Shown here piece by piece: positions 32,122-43,335 of a stretch of DNA of 64,000 nt. The stretch is taken from assembly GCA_964017045.1 (NCBI GenBank), contig OZ024810.1, positions 17,913,204-17,977,203 of the forward strand, given 5' to 3'. This DNA is from Omphiscola glabra. Its lineage: Eukaryota > Mollusca > Gastropoda > Lymnaeidae. The notes beneath the pieces were generated by a model that saw only the letters and a list, made by a program, of their open reading frames with translations, did not search any database and was not told where the DNA came from. Made by a program: the position numbers and the translations under genes. Within the stretch, counting starts at the first letter, position 1. Every line of letters starts with the position of its first letter.

Positions 32122-32830
32122 CTAACTTTCCTTCTGTATGGCATGTTGCTGCCAGAGTCTCTCTAGGTCTATCGTTTTGTCGTGTGTTGTTGTTTTGTTG
32201 CCCTTGTTGGTATCTGGTGTTAGTCCTCTGCCTTTGTCTACTTCTGAATTGAGGGTTATATTGATCTCTCTATAACTGTTTCTATTAGGATTGCTGTTTG
32301 GAGAAAATCTATTTTGTCTATAGTTGTTTCTATTGTATGCTATTTCTCTTTGTAGTTTTCTGCATTCTGATTTTATATGTCCTACTCTTCCACAATGGAA
32401 GCATGCATTGTGAGATGCATAATTGGTGTACTGATTAAATTGGCTTCTATGATTATAAGCAGGAAGACTAATGAATCTTTGATTTTCATTTTTCCTAGGT
32501 TTGTTCTGGTTCCTGTTCAATATAGCTACTGATGCAATCAATGGGTCTTCTGTCTAAAATTTCATTTGGATGAGCATCTTCTTCCTTTATAATTTGGCTG
32601 AGAATATTTTTAAAATCAATTTTCTCCATGAGTCAAGATAGTTATTTTTAATCATTCTTTCTTCTACGTGGTCAATAAACTTCTCTTAGACTTTTACACC
32701 ATGATTTTTATAATGCCACTTCCCTAAATCATTGGCATAGCTGGGGTTAGTGCTCCCTTCTTCGTTTGTCCCCGCTGTACTTCTGCACATGCCCTCAATA
32801 ATCTAATTACCTTCCTGTACATATGATATT
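32122..32830 (-). pseudogene. Gmr1-like gag with zinc knuckle
   Basis: A CCHC knuckle, CFHCGRVGHIKSEC, at 32362-32403 lies in a basic Asn/Arg-rich nucleocapsid-like segment. Upstream, in broken frames up to about 32830, gag-like helical sequence remains (DLGKWHYKNHGV). The 5' part of gag is gone or unrecognisable. Confidence 0.75.
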
Positions 32831-33920
32831 ACCAAAACAATATATTATCCGAGATAAATTATCATGTCCACATTTGAGCTGTTACAATAAGTATAAGGCT
32901 TTTTCTTAGAAATTGTAGTCAATTTATAAAAATTATATTTGTATGTTGAAATTTCGGAAAATTTATATGTTCCACAAAATAGAATGTTTCATAGAATGTT
33001 TGACTATGATTTATGTCAGATAATGAAGTATTTTGTTCAAATTATTTTTGAAACTTTTATAACGAGTTTTTTTTTTTCATGCATACTAATTTGTGAAATT
33101 TTTTTCAAAATGACTTGTCTAATTTAGTACTCTACTGAATTCTAATGGATAAAAAGTACTCAACTATTTTATTTTAAAAAAAACTTATATTATAAAATAT
33201 GCAACAAATATATGATGAGCCTTTCAAAGCTGAGAAAGTTAATGTATATAAATAATTAAATTCAGAGCTATTCCATGTGAGATATTTAATTCATTAAACA
33301 CCTTAAATAAAAAGAATTGTTGAAAAAGGAAGACATCAAGTACAAGTGTTACAATTATTATTAATGTATTAAATTGTTCTTTAGTCACAAAATATTGCAG
33401 ACCCCTGATTTAAAACACTAATTTCTTCTGACATAGGCTTACTTTTATACAGTCATCTGCAGAACACATCACAATTTTTAAGCAGATGAACTGGGCCAAT
33501 GGAACAAGAATCTCCTGAGGTGTGATGTCACTCAAAACCATTTGGTGAGCCCATTGTACTTGCCTTGTTCCATCTACAGGGGGACTGACATAACATTCAC
33601 AATTGATGTTAAATTCATTGATTTAAAAAAAAATTTAATTCAAACATACATTTTACAGTAGAAGATGTACGAATTTTTTGTATCAATGACTTATATTTTT
33701 CAAGCATGAAATTTTAGTGGTGATGCTACTCTTATTGTAAGTAATTTCATGTTTTATGTCATGAATGGTGAGATGTCAGTAATTATGAAGGACTTATCCA
33801 ATGTCATTTAGTACTCACTAAGAAAATAATTAATTTTAAAAATACAAAATCCCAGGTGTAATTATTAAAAAAATGAACACAATGCTCAAAACAAAAGGTG
33901 CTGGTAATTTTTTTGCTTTT
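32831..33920. other. no gene seen
   Basis: AT-rich sequence between the gypsy relic and a SINE-like piece. Confidence 0.5.
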
Positions 33921-33985
33921 ACTGAGTCCACTAGTTTTGGATTGACTCAGTTTAGACCACTCGACCACCCAGCACTCGTTCCTTG
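33921..33985 (-). mobile_element. tRNA-like SINE head
   Basis: The minus strand has GGGTGGTCGAGTGGTCTAAA followed by CTGAGTCAA, the same A-box head as at 45255-45283. The remainder is not recognisable. Confidence 0.5.
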
Positions 33986-34347
33986 ACATACCTGTGATTC
34001 AATATTTGTTCAAGCTAAAACTTAGTAAACTAAGCTAAAGCTATTTAATTCTTTAAAACTCACTTGTATAAAATTCATTCATTGGTATCATTGACATATA
34101 TAATTTTTTGTGACCCATTTTGAGACTCAGGTGTTGAGTATACATATCAAACATATCTTCCTCAATGACCTCATCACACATGAACCAGAACAACAGCTGA
34201 TCTTTGGCTCTCTATTGAGCCAGAGCTGCACTGGTTGGTTGGGCTTTTTTTGGCCCTTTTGACTTGTGTGACTTGTTTTTAAGCTTTAATATGTGACATA
34301 TTTAAATATTTTTTCATACTGCTAGTTGCTCTTTTAGTTGTTTTTTT

Positions 34348-34380
34348 TTGGGGGGGGGGGGGGATTAGGGGGGGTGTCAA
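34348..34380. repeat. T/G homopolymer tract
   Basis: A run of T then about 16 G, ATTA and seven G. Could form a G-quadruplex on the plus strand. The surrounding 33990-34486 shows no gene. Confidence 0.8.
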
Positions 34381-34486
34381 GAAAAGCTGCTTTTTATATG
34401 TGCTTAATGTTAAGAACTGAGAGGTTTCTTATTTAATATTTATTTTTGCTTATGTTTTGACATTCACAGATGTGGTGAGATTATTC

Positions 34487-35300
34487 TTACAGGAATTGAA
34501 ATGCATCAGTACCGTATGGTGAGATTTGTCTCACAGGAATGTGACCTACATCCTCTCCAATTATGAGACTAGTGGTGAGGATGAAAATGTATTCATTCTG
34601 TACTTTAATAAGAGCCCTATGTGCTGCATTGTGAACAATTACATGTTTTGGGATGGCATTGCATGTCGCCATAAGTTCTAGCTCTCCTGGCATTGTTGTT
34701 GTCATGTTTTGGGATGGCATTGCATGTCGCCATAAGTTCTAGCTCTCCTGGCATTGTTGTTGTCATGTTTTGGGATGGCATTGCATGTCGCCATAAGTTC
34801 TAGCTCTCCTGACATTGTTGTTGTCATGTTTTGGGATGGCATTGCATGTCGCCATAAGTTCTAGCTCTCCTGGCATTGTTGTTGTCATGTTTTGGGATGG
34901 CATTGCATGTCGCCATAAGTTCTAGCTCTCCTGGCATTGTTGTTGTCATGTTTTGGGATGGCATTGCATGTCGCCATAAGTTCTAGCTCTCCTGACATTG
35001 TTGTTGTCATGTTTTGGGATGGCATTGCATGTCGCCATAAGTTCTAGCTCTCCTGGCATTGTTGTTGTTGTGTTAAACATGTCCTTGATTCTCTCTTAAA
35101 AGTTATTATACCCTTCATGAGGTGGCATGTCAGCGCAAAGAGTTTCTTGGTCAACATCCCCATGGTCACTGAGATTGTGGCGTATATAATTTATCACTTG
35201 TGCCCTCAACGAATCGGCTAAAGCCTTCTCTTGAATAATTTGACCAATGTCCATCATTTGTTCTTTTTTGTCACGCTCAACTTGTAGAAGTGATACATTC
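34487..35300 (-). pseudogene. OTU-like cysteine protease relic broken by a tandem array
   Basis: Two open pieces flank the 61-bp array. The upstream piece (35300-35096) has SLRAQVINYIRHNLSDHGDV, similar to the helix after the active site of OTU proteases. The downstream piece (34720-34487) has PGELELMATCNAIPKHVIVH, which fits the OTU block usually reading WGGxLELxAxSNxLxxxIxVx. The N-terminal DGNCxF box and the C-terminal His strand were not found. OTU domains occur in host genes and in some Helitrons and retroelements; which applies here is unknown. Confidence 0.45.
34642..35075. repeat. 61-bp minisatellite inside OTU-like sequence
   Basis: Seven units of TTTTGGGATGGCATTGCATG then TCGCCATAAGTTCTAGCTCT and CCTGGCATTGTTGTTGTCATG. 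The only recurrent variants are TGGCATT/TGACATT. The minus-strand unit encodes PGELELMATCNAIPK, so coding sequence was amplified. A 61-bp period shifts the frame every unit, destroying the gene. Confidence 0.93.
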
Positions 35301-35705
35301 AGACATAGTGACACATTCTGACATAGTGATACATTCAGACATAGTGATTCATTCAGACATAGTGATACATTCAGACATAGTGATACATTCAGACATAGTC
35401 ATACATTCAGACATAGTGATTCATTCAGACATAGTGATACATTCAGACATAGTGACACATTCTGACATAGTGATACATTCAGACATAGTGATACATTCAG
35501 ACATAGTGATACATTCAGACATAGTGATACATTCAGACATAGTGACACATTCTGACATAGTGATACATTCAGACATAGTGATACATTCAGACATAGTGAT
35601 TCATTCAGACATAGTGATACATTCAGACATAGTGATACATTCAGACATAGTCATACATTCAGACATAGTGATTCATTCAGACATAGTGATACATACAGAC
35701 ATATG
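35286..35705. repeat. 18-bp minisatellite
   Basis: About 23 units of ATTCAGACATAGTGATAC with variants (TTCATT, CACATT, GTCATAC) arranged in a repeated higher-order pattern of about 10 units. Open frames across it are artefacts of the 18-bp period. It separates the OTU-like relic from the pogo-like relic. Confidence 0.93.
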
Positions 35706-35714
35706 AAACACTTC

Positions 35715-36958
35715 TAAAAAAATATAGACTGTAGGGTGTTGTTAAAACTTTTTTCAAATGTTTGAATGGTTTTTGGTTTTGATGGTCAAGTGGCTGATGG
35801 AGGGAGATGTATACTGTTGAGTGAGGGGGCGATGTCTCAAAATGCGTGAGAGATGATGTCACAGGATGAATATAGGTGATGGGACGTTCTGCCCATTAAT
35901 GGTAAGTGTAACATGTGAATAAAGAATTGTGATGTTTTGGCCCATTGATGGTCAATGCTGTGAATTCATGATCTCCAAAAAGCATTGTGTTTTGCAAAGT
36001 GAAATTCCAGGAGTACAGAATATACTTGGAAAAGGCATGGTCTATTAGGGGTACACACCTAAAGCGTGGTTATTCCTCTTGCAAACAGTGATATCAATAG
36101 GCTGCATGCGATGTGTAGTGTTTGGGGGAAGGCCTGATTCTGATGCTTTTGTAATGACATTTAAGTTCTTTGTATGGGAGGCATGCCAATATTAAATTAA
36201 AAGAATGGGCTGGTCCTTTGATGGTTTCACAAACGTTAAAAGTGGTCCAGACATTTTTCTAAAAGTTCTGAGTCCACCCATCCACTAGCATTGCATACAA
36301 AGAGTGTCCCAAGAGGTGTGCCATCTTTCGGCCTTTCATTCTTTTGGGTTTGAAAATCACTTTTGGTGTAAAAAGGAAAATCTTGCAGTCTTTCCTTTGA
36401 TTGCTGTGATTTTTATGTTGTGTCTTTGGGACTGTTGACAAATTTGTCTCATCCATATTGACAAGATCCTTAGCCTGAAGGGAATATTAGAATTGTCACT
36501 GATTGTCATAAAAGCCAATTGAGAGGTGCTCTGTTAAGACCTGAAGATCTACTGATTCAGACTGATGTGAAACTTAATATGGGCTAACTTTTCATGAAAG
36601 AATTGAACCAATATTAACCAATCTTATCCAGCCATTGTCTTTGATTGAAATTATTCTGCAAGCTATAAGCTTCAGCTAACTGAAAAGTTAACTGCATCAG
36701 GTACTTTCTTGTGGTGCCATACATCTGGTACTTCCTTGTGGTGCCGCCATACATCATTCCCTCAAGCAGCAGTTTATGCTTGACCATTTCTTATTTGTCT
36801 TCAGGTGGCAGGTTTGTTGACCCCCCTCACCTTAACTCTGCCTCTTTCAAACTTGTTTTTGTTCAGCAAATGATGTCCTTTAGCGCATACACTGAGGCCA
36901 CAAAAACCCCATCTTTGTATTCTTCAAGTGCTTGTTTGAGATTTTCTTCTGAAAAATA
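35715..36958 (-). pseudogene. pogo/Tigger-like transposase (DDE_1), decayed
   Basis: From 36958 downward: an HTH-like start (ENLKQALEEYKDGVF), a CENP-B-type region (QLTFQLAEAYSLQNNF, then WLDKIG), then the DDE domain beginning NMDETNLSTVPKTQHK with the first Asp. Next come KRMKGRKMAHLLG and VDGWTQNF, and near 35830-35760 SPPHSTV and HQPLD with KPFKHLKK, the usual PPHTTHxLQPLD...F block. Stops and frameshifts throughout. A 31-bp duplication lies at 36699-36760. Termini not found. Confidence 0.7.
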
Positions 36959-36959
36959 A

Positions 36960-37329
36960 AATTAAAAAACCCACTATTGATATGGGAAAAAATTTGTGTG
37001 TAGAATTCACAACCTTTACAAAATTAAAGATAAATTGTTTGAAAATAATTGAAGGCAAAAAGAAAAGCGGTTTTAGGTGAGCCTTATAATAAAAAAAAGA
37101 AAATATAAAAGAGAAAGACAAAAAATAAATAAAAAGAAATTCCCATTTAAGCAATAAAAATATTAAAAATGTGGCAGGAGAGAATACTAGGGGTAATGCA
37201 TGATAGAAGAGATGATCGGAAGGGGGAGAAAGGTGTTGGAGAAAAAAAAACTAAGAGTCAGAAGCAGAGCCAGATAAATTGATACCTAATCAATAATACA
37301 CATACGTCTAGACCTAGTTTGGTAATGTG
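36960..37329. other. no gene seen
   Basis: AT-rich, no supported feature. Confidence 0.5.
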
Positions 37330-37700
37330 AATACAACTTTTTATGATACAACATATTGACAAAGTTTGTGGTACCCAAAAAGCCTATTGGTATATATAGT
37401 ATATGTAAGGGAAAAGGAAATGGGGCCCTGGACCCCAAAGGAGTGAATATTATGAGTTCAGTACTTGAATATGGATAATCACTTGTATATATACTAAATT
37501 TGGTCAGGATCCATGCATAGAGGTTTTGTTGGTAATTTTATTTATATAGCTCATATAAGAAAAACTAAATTTTGGGCCCTAAATGGGATATTTTGTAAGT
37601 TTAAAACCCACCAGTTTATCATTCTGGATAATATGTGCCAAGTTTGGTGAAGATCCACAAACAAACTTTTTCACTTTTATATATGGTATATATATTATAT
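37330..37700 (-). mobile_element. diverged relative of the Helitron body
   Basis: TTTATATAGCTCATATAAGA with GGGCCC blocks and CCAAGTTTGGTGAAGATCCA match the inverse of the repeated Helitron phrases (TATATGAGCTATATA, GATCTTGATCAAACTTGGCA). Old and truncated. Confidence 0.55.
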
Positions 37701-40373
37701 AAAAATTTGCCAAGTTAAATAAAATTGTCTTCATAACCTTTTCACCTTCTGTTTTTATAATTATACTAAAAATTGCTGAAGATGAAAAGCTTCTATGAAA
37801 TCACAACACATTTCATTTGTTCCCACTTCCCCTAATAAAAGATTTGCCCCAAAAAGTAACAAATTAATTTGATTGATGAATTCAATAGGTTAATTTTATC
37901 TCACTATTTGATGCTATCATCAAATTGCTTCATTATATATACACCATCTAAACTGTCTTGTATTACTAATTACTGACAGAAACCACTGTTGATGACAGCC
38001 TACAAGGTAGCACACAATAGTAAAGTGATGCAGTTGACCTTTTACTAGAGTGCAGGCCATTTTTGCATGTACTAATGAAAGAAAACAATCAGGTACAATT
38101 TTAAATGTTAAATTAAAAAAAAAAATTCTTTATATCGCAATAGGATTGCAAAATTTTCTGTTTTGTGTTTAATTTCCTGGTAAGTCAGTGAAGTTAATCA
38201 AATTGTTCTATATATACTCCAGGACTTATCTATCTTGAAATCTGCATCTTAACAAAAGTTAAACTGTTCTCATTTTTGAGATTCTGAATTGATTTTTTTT
38301 AAGCTCAGTAAAATTAAAACTGATTCAGACTTATGGGACCTTGACAACACAAGGCATGCGTGTCATGTTCTCCTTCACTATGTTCTATCAAATTCCTCTT
38401 GCTGTGTCCTCCCTAAGTGTTTACTTTTATGTTTTTGTCATTTACTGTTGCTGTTGGTCGAAGAAGGCTTCTTGCCGACATGCTCATTGTTTTGTTGCAT
38501 CCTTTTTTTTAAGGTTTTCCCTTAGTTTGTTTAGTTTATTTCCTTCTATGTTAATTAACTTTAGCTTATACGAATGTAATCAATGTAGTTTTTAAGAGAC
38601 TAGACAATTCACGGAACATCATGTAAAATATTGGGGCTCACCAGGTGTATCACAAGTGAACATATTCTTTCATTTAATTCGCGATTATTTTCATTTTTCA
38701 CATACTGGCACATTTGAAATTTATAAACCTATGCATCATTTTTTGTGACCTTATGCACCATTTCAATGTTACCGCTTCTTTTTAGACAGATTTTAAAGAG
38801 TTTATTAAAATAAGTAATAAATTATAAAACAATTTTACTATTTAGTAACTACTAAAATAAAAAGGATTCATATAAACACAGCTTGATGATTTTTCACAAC
38901 CTTTGCATTTGAGTTTAGAATGATACAAAACTATATTCAGATGTATGCAAAAGTGCATCACTGGATTTTGAACTTATAAAAACATTCTGAGAAGGTGCTC
39001 AGCCTCCTGCCGAACCCCCCCCCCCCCCAACCGCACACACACACACACTTTTGCTCTGGTGACTTCAACGGGCATCCTAAATTTTTGGCTCCCCAACAAA
39101 TCTTCATATATTATATTTTATATATAAATTTTATTTGCAGTAGTTCATAATATGTGCATTTATCGCATCTGTGTCATTTAAAAAAAAATAATTTTTGTAC
39201 AGCATGGTGAGCCCAGCCCTAGGCTGGGGTAACACGCTATAGAAAACTACAAATAATAATAATAATATATAAACGCCAGTCATCTACTTTGTGAAGTTAC
39301 CTTAATTTGGCATACTATGCAAATAGTTATTGTATACATTATACTGCTTGTTAATTTTTTAACTACTACAACAAAGAACTTTACCTTTTTGAGATGGTAA
39401 AATTCTTAGATTATATTGCACTTCATTAGGATTTCCAATGTAACCATGTCTGATATAATATTTATTTATTCCGTTGAATAACTGAATAAAGTTAAGAGTC
39501 ACTTTTGAATACAAGAACTGGCTCTCACCCTGCCTGAAAGCCCTGCATATATCCGGACCTTGGTCGTCCTTTTTATGACACTAGCTTGATGGAATTTATG
39601 GAAATATACCAGAGAGCAGACATCAAAGTTATTTTTCATGTCATTGTGACATTCTGTTAGTGGGGTCGGGCGGGGGCTGCCGATACGCAATGTTGCCACC
39701 GCACTTGTTGATGAAGGGAGAAAACTAAATTTATTAAGAGCGACAGAATCAGTGAGGATCTAGTGGAATTTATAAAGCCAATGTTATTAAATATCTTTAT
39801 CTTCAGTTCCTGTGCAGTATGTTAGCCCATTATTGATTGTCATGTAAATCGCTTTACACTTAAGTTTTACACCATTTGTCTCTTTTTATAACATCAAAAT
39901 ATGAGCTTGTAGATATTAGGACAATGTCTTTCCTGGTTGGTCTGGAGGATTTCAAGGCCAACACAAAACAAAAAAAAATATGTACTAACTACTTTTTTTT
40001 TTAATCTAAAAAAATGTACAGTCAAACAATTGTTTATGGACCTATATTTTAGAATATTGATTTGTTAAAGTTAAAGCTTTGCAGCTAAAAACTTTAAAAT
40101 GCCCTTGTGTTATGGCTATTGATAAATTATCTATTGATAATTCTATGTCATCTGACACAAAATCCTATACAAAGCATTGTTATATTGTATGGTAGTCTAA
40201 TAAGTGTTTGATAGTTCCTGCCTATGATCATACACGTTCAAAGCGAATAAGAAAAAAGTCTCTAATGCTGATAAATCTAAGTTTTCTCTCTGTTTTTATA
40301 TGGTGCAATTAAAAGCTTGAAGGACAAATTCTTTTTTTTTACAGACAAGTTATTTTATTTTTACTTACGGAAT
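37701..40373. other. no gene seen; short dispersed repeat at 39205-39245
   Basis: AT-rich. GTGAGCCCAGCCCTAGGCTG at 39209 matches, inverted, the piece at 45455-45500, so both are ends of a dispersed family. A C-run plus (CA)n lies at 39017-39049. A GC-richer stretch at 39510-39710 holds open frames but no domain I recognise. Confidence 0.5.
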
Positions 40374-40495
40374 GTCCATAAATTCAGTGACCTGCCCCAA
40401 TGCATAGGGTCCATAAATTCATTGACCTGCCCCAATGCATAGGGTCCATAAATTCATTGACCTGCCCCAATGCACTTCCCCAATGCACGACCTCA
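40374..40495. repeat. ~52-bp tandem repeat, 2.5 units
   Basis: GTCCATAAATTCATTGACCT then GCCCCAATGCATAGG repeats at 40374, 40410 and 40445, followed by three short CCCCAATGCA copies. It ends about 85 bp before the exon at 40581. Confidence 0.8.
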
Positions 40496-40580
40496 ATGCA
40501 CTGCCCCAATGCATAGGTTGATGTTTGAAGTTAATTTTTCAAGTAAAACCATTTTCTCAAAAATACTTTTTATTTCTCAG

Positions 40581-40784
40581 CTTCTCTTCAGAATACGACT
40601 TGTTCGGGGGCCAATCCATGTTCCCACATTCAACAACTTAGCCAGACTGATTAGAGACATCCACCCTGGGCTTACTTATCCTCATGTTTTTGGAACTGGT
40701 CAGGCAAGTGTCTGGTTGAGCTGTAACCAAGCCCTTACAGAGGAAGCGGGAGGTTGCCATGTCAACCATGCAAGCTCAGCGTAA
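40581..40784 (+). CDS. coding exon of unidentified host gene
   Basis: After an acceptor (TTTTTATTTCTCAG, 40580) the sequence is GC-richer than its surroundings and reads RIRLVRGPIHVPTFNNLARL, then IRDIHPGLTYPHVFGTGQAS and WLSCNQALTEEAGGCHV. It ends either at the TAA at 40782 or, one codon earlier, at a donor-like GC/GTAAGG at 40781. Codon choice and lack of stops suggest real coding sequence. I do not recognise the protein. It could belong to the gene with exons at 11.8-14.4 kb or to another. Confidence 0.45.
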   Translation, partial: LLFRIRLVRGPIHVPTFNNLARLIRDIHPGLTYPHVFGTGQASVWLSCNQALTEEAGGCHVNHASSA

Positions 40785-41113
40785 GGCAGTGTTTTTGGCT
40801 CCTACGATTTATACCAAAATTCACTACTTGCCTCTCTCAAACAAGAAGAAAGATTATATTTGTGATAACCCGTAATTTTTTTTGAGTTGCCTTTCTTTGA
40901 CTGTCATAACTATTCCTCAAATTGAGTTTGGGTTAATTAAAACTTCTTTTTCTGCAGCCTGGCTCTTTATTGAACTGAAAATATTAACATCAAATACAAT
41001 ATTTTGTGGTCATGTTACTATGTTACATTTCTTTTACATGCCGTTGCATCACTTTTTTACATTCACCACCTGAGAATTCTACCCTTCTATGGCTCAGCCT
41101 GATCTCTGCTTCT

Positions 41114-41245
41114 AAGTCAGTCACATCATTGAGGGCTGATCTCTACAATTAGTTTAGTCAGTTACACCATTGAAGTCACATCATTGAGGGCTGATCTCTA
41201 CTATTAGTTTAGTCAGTCACATCATTGAGGGCTGATCTTTACTTA
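41114..41245. repeat. ~57-bp tandem repeat
   Basis: CACATCATTGAGGGCTGATC then TCTACTATTAGTTTAGTCAG occurs about 2.5 times. The stretch 41246-42381 shows no gene. Confidence 0.8.
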
Positions 41246-42385
41246 CTAAGAGTTGTATCAATCCATCACACCACTGATTCTCACTCAGAAAAAAAATTGG
41301 TGGAGGAAAAACTTTTTAAAAAGATCTTGTTTTGGTATGTGAAAACTGTTCCAATTGTTTATTACCAATTATTAATAATATTTGTGGTCATGTTACATTT
41401 GTTATCTTCTCATTCTAATCCTTTCCCAACATAATTATTGACATCTTTTTGGCACATCCACATGTAAATGTAAAAGCTCTAATGTTATGTTATCAGTCTA
41501 ATGTTTTTTACCACCCTTGATGCCTTGTCGCCTCTATCATTTTTAAAATCCTGCAATTCTTTTTTCTCTCAAAGATGCCAAAACCTTTTTATGTTTCTTA
41601 TTTAGTGTTTATTGTCTAATTATTTTGTCTAAGTCTACCTTTGTTTAGAGTGAGCTGTTTTTGTATGCTGGATATGGTTGTGAAAGAGAAAACAAAAATT
41701 AAGATATCTCAAATTGGTGTCCACTGCCAAAGAGAGGTTTATTTGTATATTTTTAACAAATGTGTTCATTGCATTTAATTAATAAGCTAATACTGAGCCT
41801 TCCTTGTGAATATTTGTTAAAAGGTGGTCCTCAATCTGCAGAGCAGCTGTTTTTTGAATTGTTCATTTGTGGATTTCCAAATCTGTTTTGTGTAAAGTAA
41901 TTTGTTGTATGATAATTTCACCAAAAAATGGGAAGAAATTGTTTTAAATGTTTTTTTTTTTCTTTTTTGAATGTACAAATTTGGGGTAGCAGTAGCACTG
42001 ATGAATTACATTTTGTACATCCCAAAAATACCTTCACAGTTATGTCATGTTTGTTTGTATAGCAATAATACAAACTTGGCGTAGTACCATCTTGATGAAT
42101 GCATACTGTTGCTAGTTAGAAGGCTAGGGTTGTGTGTTTATACAACACCGGCAATACAGCCATATATAATTTTACTGGAATTGTGGAGTGAGATTGCAAC
42201 AGTTTTTTTTTGAAATGGAGAATTGAGAATATTCGTAGAATATATTGGGCTCTAAAAAATATAATTTTTTTTTATTAGGTTATCACAGTTCATGGGAGCC
42301 TAGAAAAAAAAACAATGTTATTTAATATTGGTCCCTTTAAATTTTAAAGCTCAAAAACTGAAAACCACTTATTGATTTAATTAAC

Positions 42386-43086
42386 CCTTCCGGTACCAGG
42401 CGCGTCTTTTTGCAGTGACCTACTTTTTCCCTGTGGCCCAAGCGCGTCTATTTGCCACATAGAGAGGTATCTAATATAAACACAGAAAACGAGGCTATAA
42501 CCTTTCACCTTAGTCTCGGGCAGAATGTTTATTCGTTAGGGGAATAGTCGAATTTTATTTTGCCTTTTAAATTATGAAAATCAACCAATTACTGATTTTT
42601 TTGTGCTGATCTGTATTTGTTTTTTCCTTTGCGCTATTGATGACGACTTACGCCCACATAGAGGGGGTATCTATTATAATTAGAAAACGAAAATATAACC
42701 TTTCAACATAGTCTCGGGCAGAATGTTTGTTTGTTAGGGGAATGGTCGAATATTATTTTGCCTTTTAAATTATGAAAATCAACCAATTACTGATTTTTTG
42801 GTGTTTCCTTGGCGCTACCTAGCACTATTGTTGATGACGACTTACGCCCACTTGATGAAACCTTTTGTTCTGAAACTATTATTGAGCTTTAATTGGGATT
42901 AGATGATTCTTATTTTTAACAACCTTATCCATTTCTGAACAGATAATTCTCTACATGTTATTATCAATTGTTTAAAACAAAATTAAAATACAAAATAATT
43001 TACAAACCTATCAAATTTTGGTTCATTTCAAAATAATGTCTGGGCCACCGGGAAAGTTAGCTAAAAGTAGGTCGGTACCGGAAGGG
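42386..43086. mobile_element. TTAA MITE (piggyBac-like), 701 bp
   Basis: Perfect 13-bp inverted ends CCCTTCCGGTACC / GGTACCGGAAGGG, flanked by TTAA at 42382-42385 and 43087-43090. Inside, a segment of about 190 bp (ACATAGAGAGGTATCTAATA ... GATGACGACTTACGCC) is duplicated at 42459-42655 and 42656-42850. No coding sequence. Confidence 0.85.
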
Positions 43087-43090
43087 TTAA

Positions 43091-43335
43091 TCCAGCCTAC
43101 CATGGCCCTCAGTAAATTGACTTACTGATTTAATAAATCCAGTCTACCATGATGGCCCTCAGTAATTTGACTTACTGATTCAATGAAGAAAATAGTAAAA
43201 CTTGTCTGCTGGTGCTGAGTTTCATTCACAAAGCTTGAACGCAGTCCTCCATTTATTATGATTTAATGAACCCAGCCTACTATGACACTTGGTAAATTGA
43301 CTTACTGATTTAATAAAATCCAGTCAACCATGGTC
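43091..43335. repeat. ~60-bp degenerate tandem repeat
   Basis: About four units of AATCCAGCCTACCATGGCCC then TCAGTAAATTGACTTACTGA. Confidence 0.75.

Larger units (their letters stand above)
28985..32830 (-). mobile_element. Gmr1-like Ty3/gypsy retrotransposon, decayed
   Basis: On the minus strand the order is gag (zinc knuckle), protease, integrase, reverse transcriptase, RNase H. Each domain is of Ty3/gypsy type, yet integrase precedes RT, the arrangement described for the Gmr1 group and otherwise typical of Ty1/copia. Several frameshifts and stops interrupt it. The 5' LTR and 3' LTR were not identified. Confidence 0.8.
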
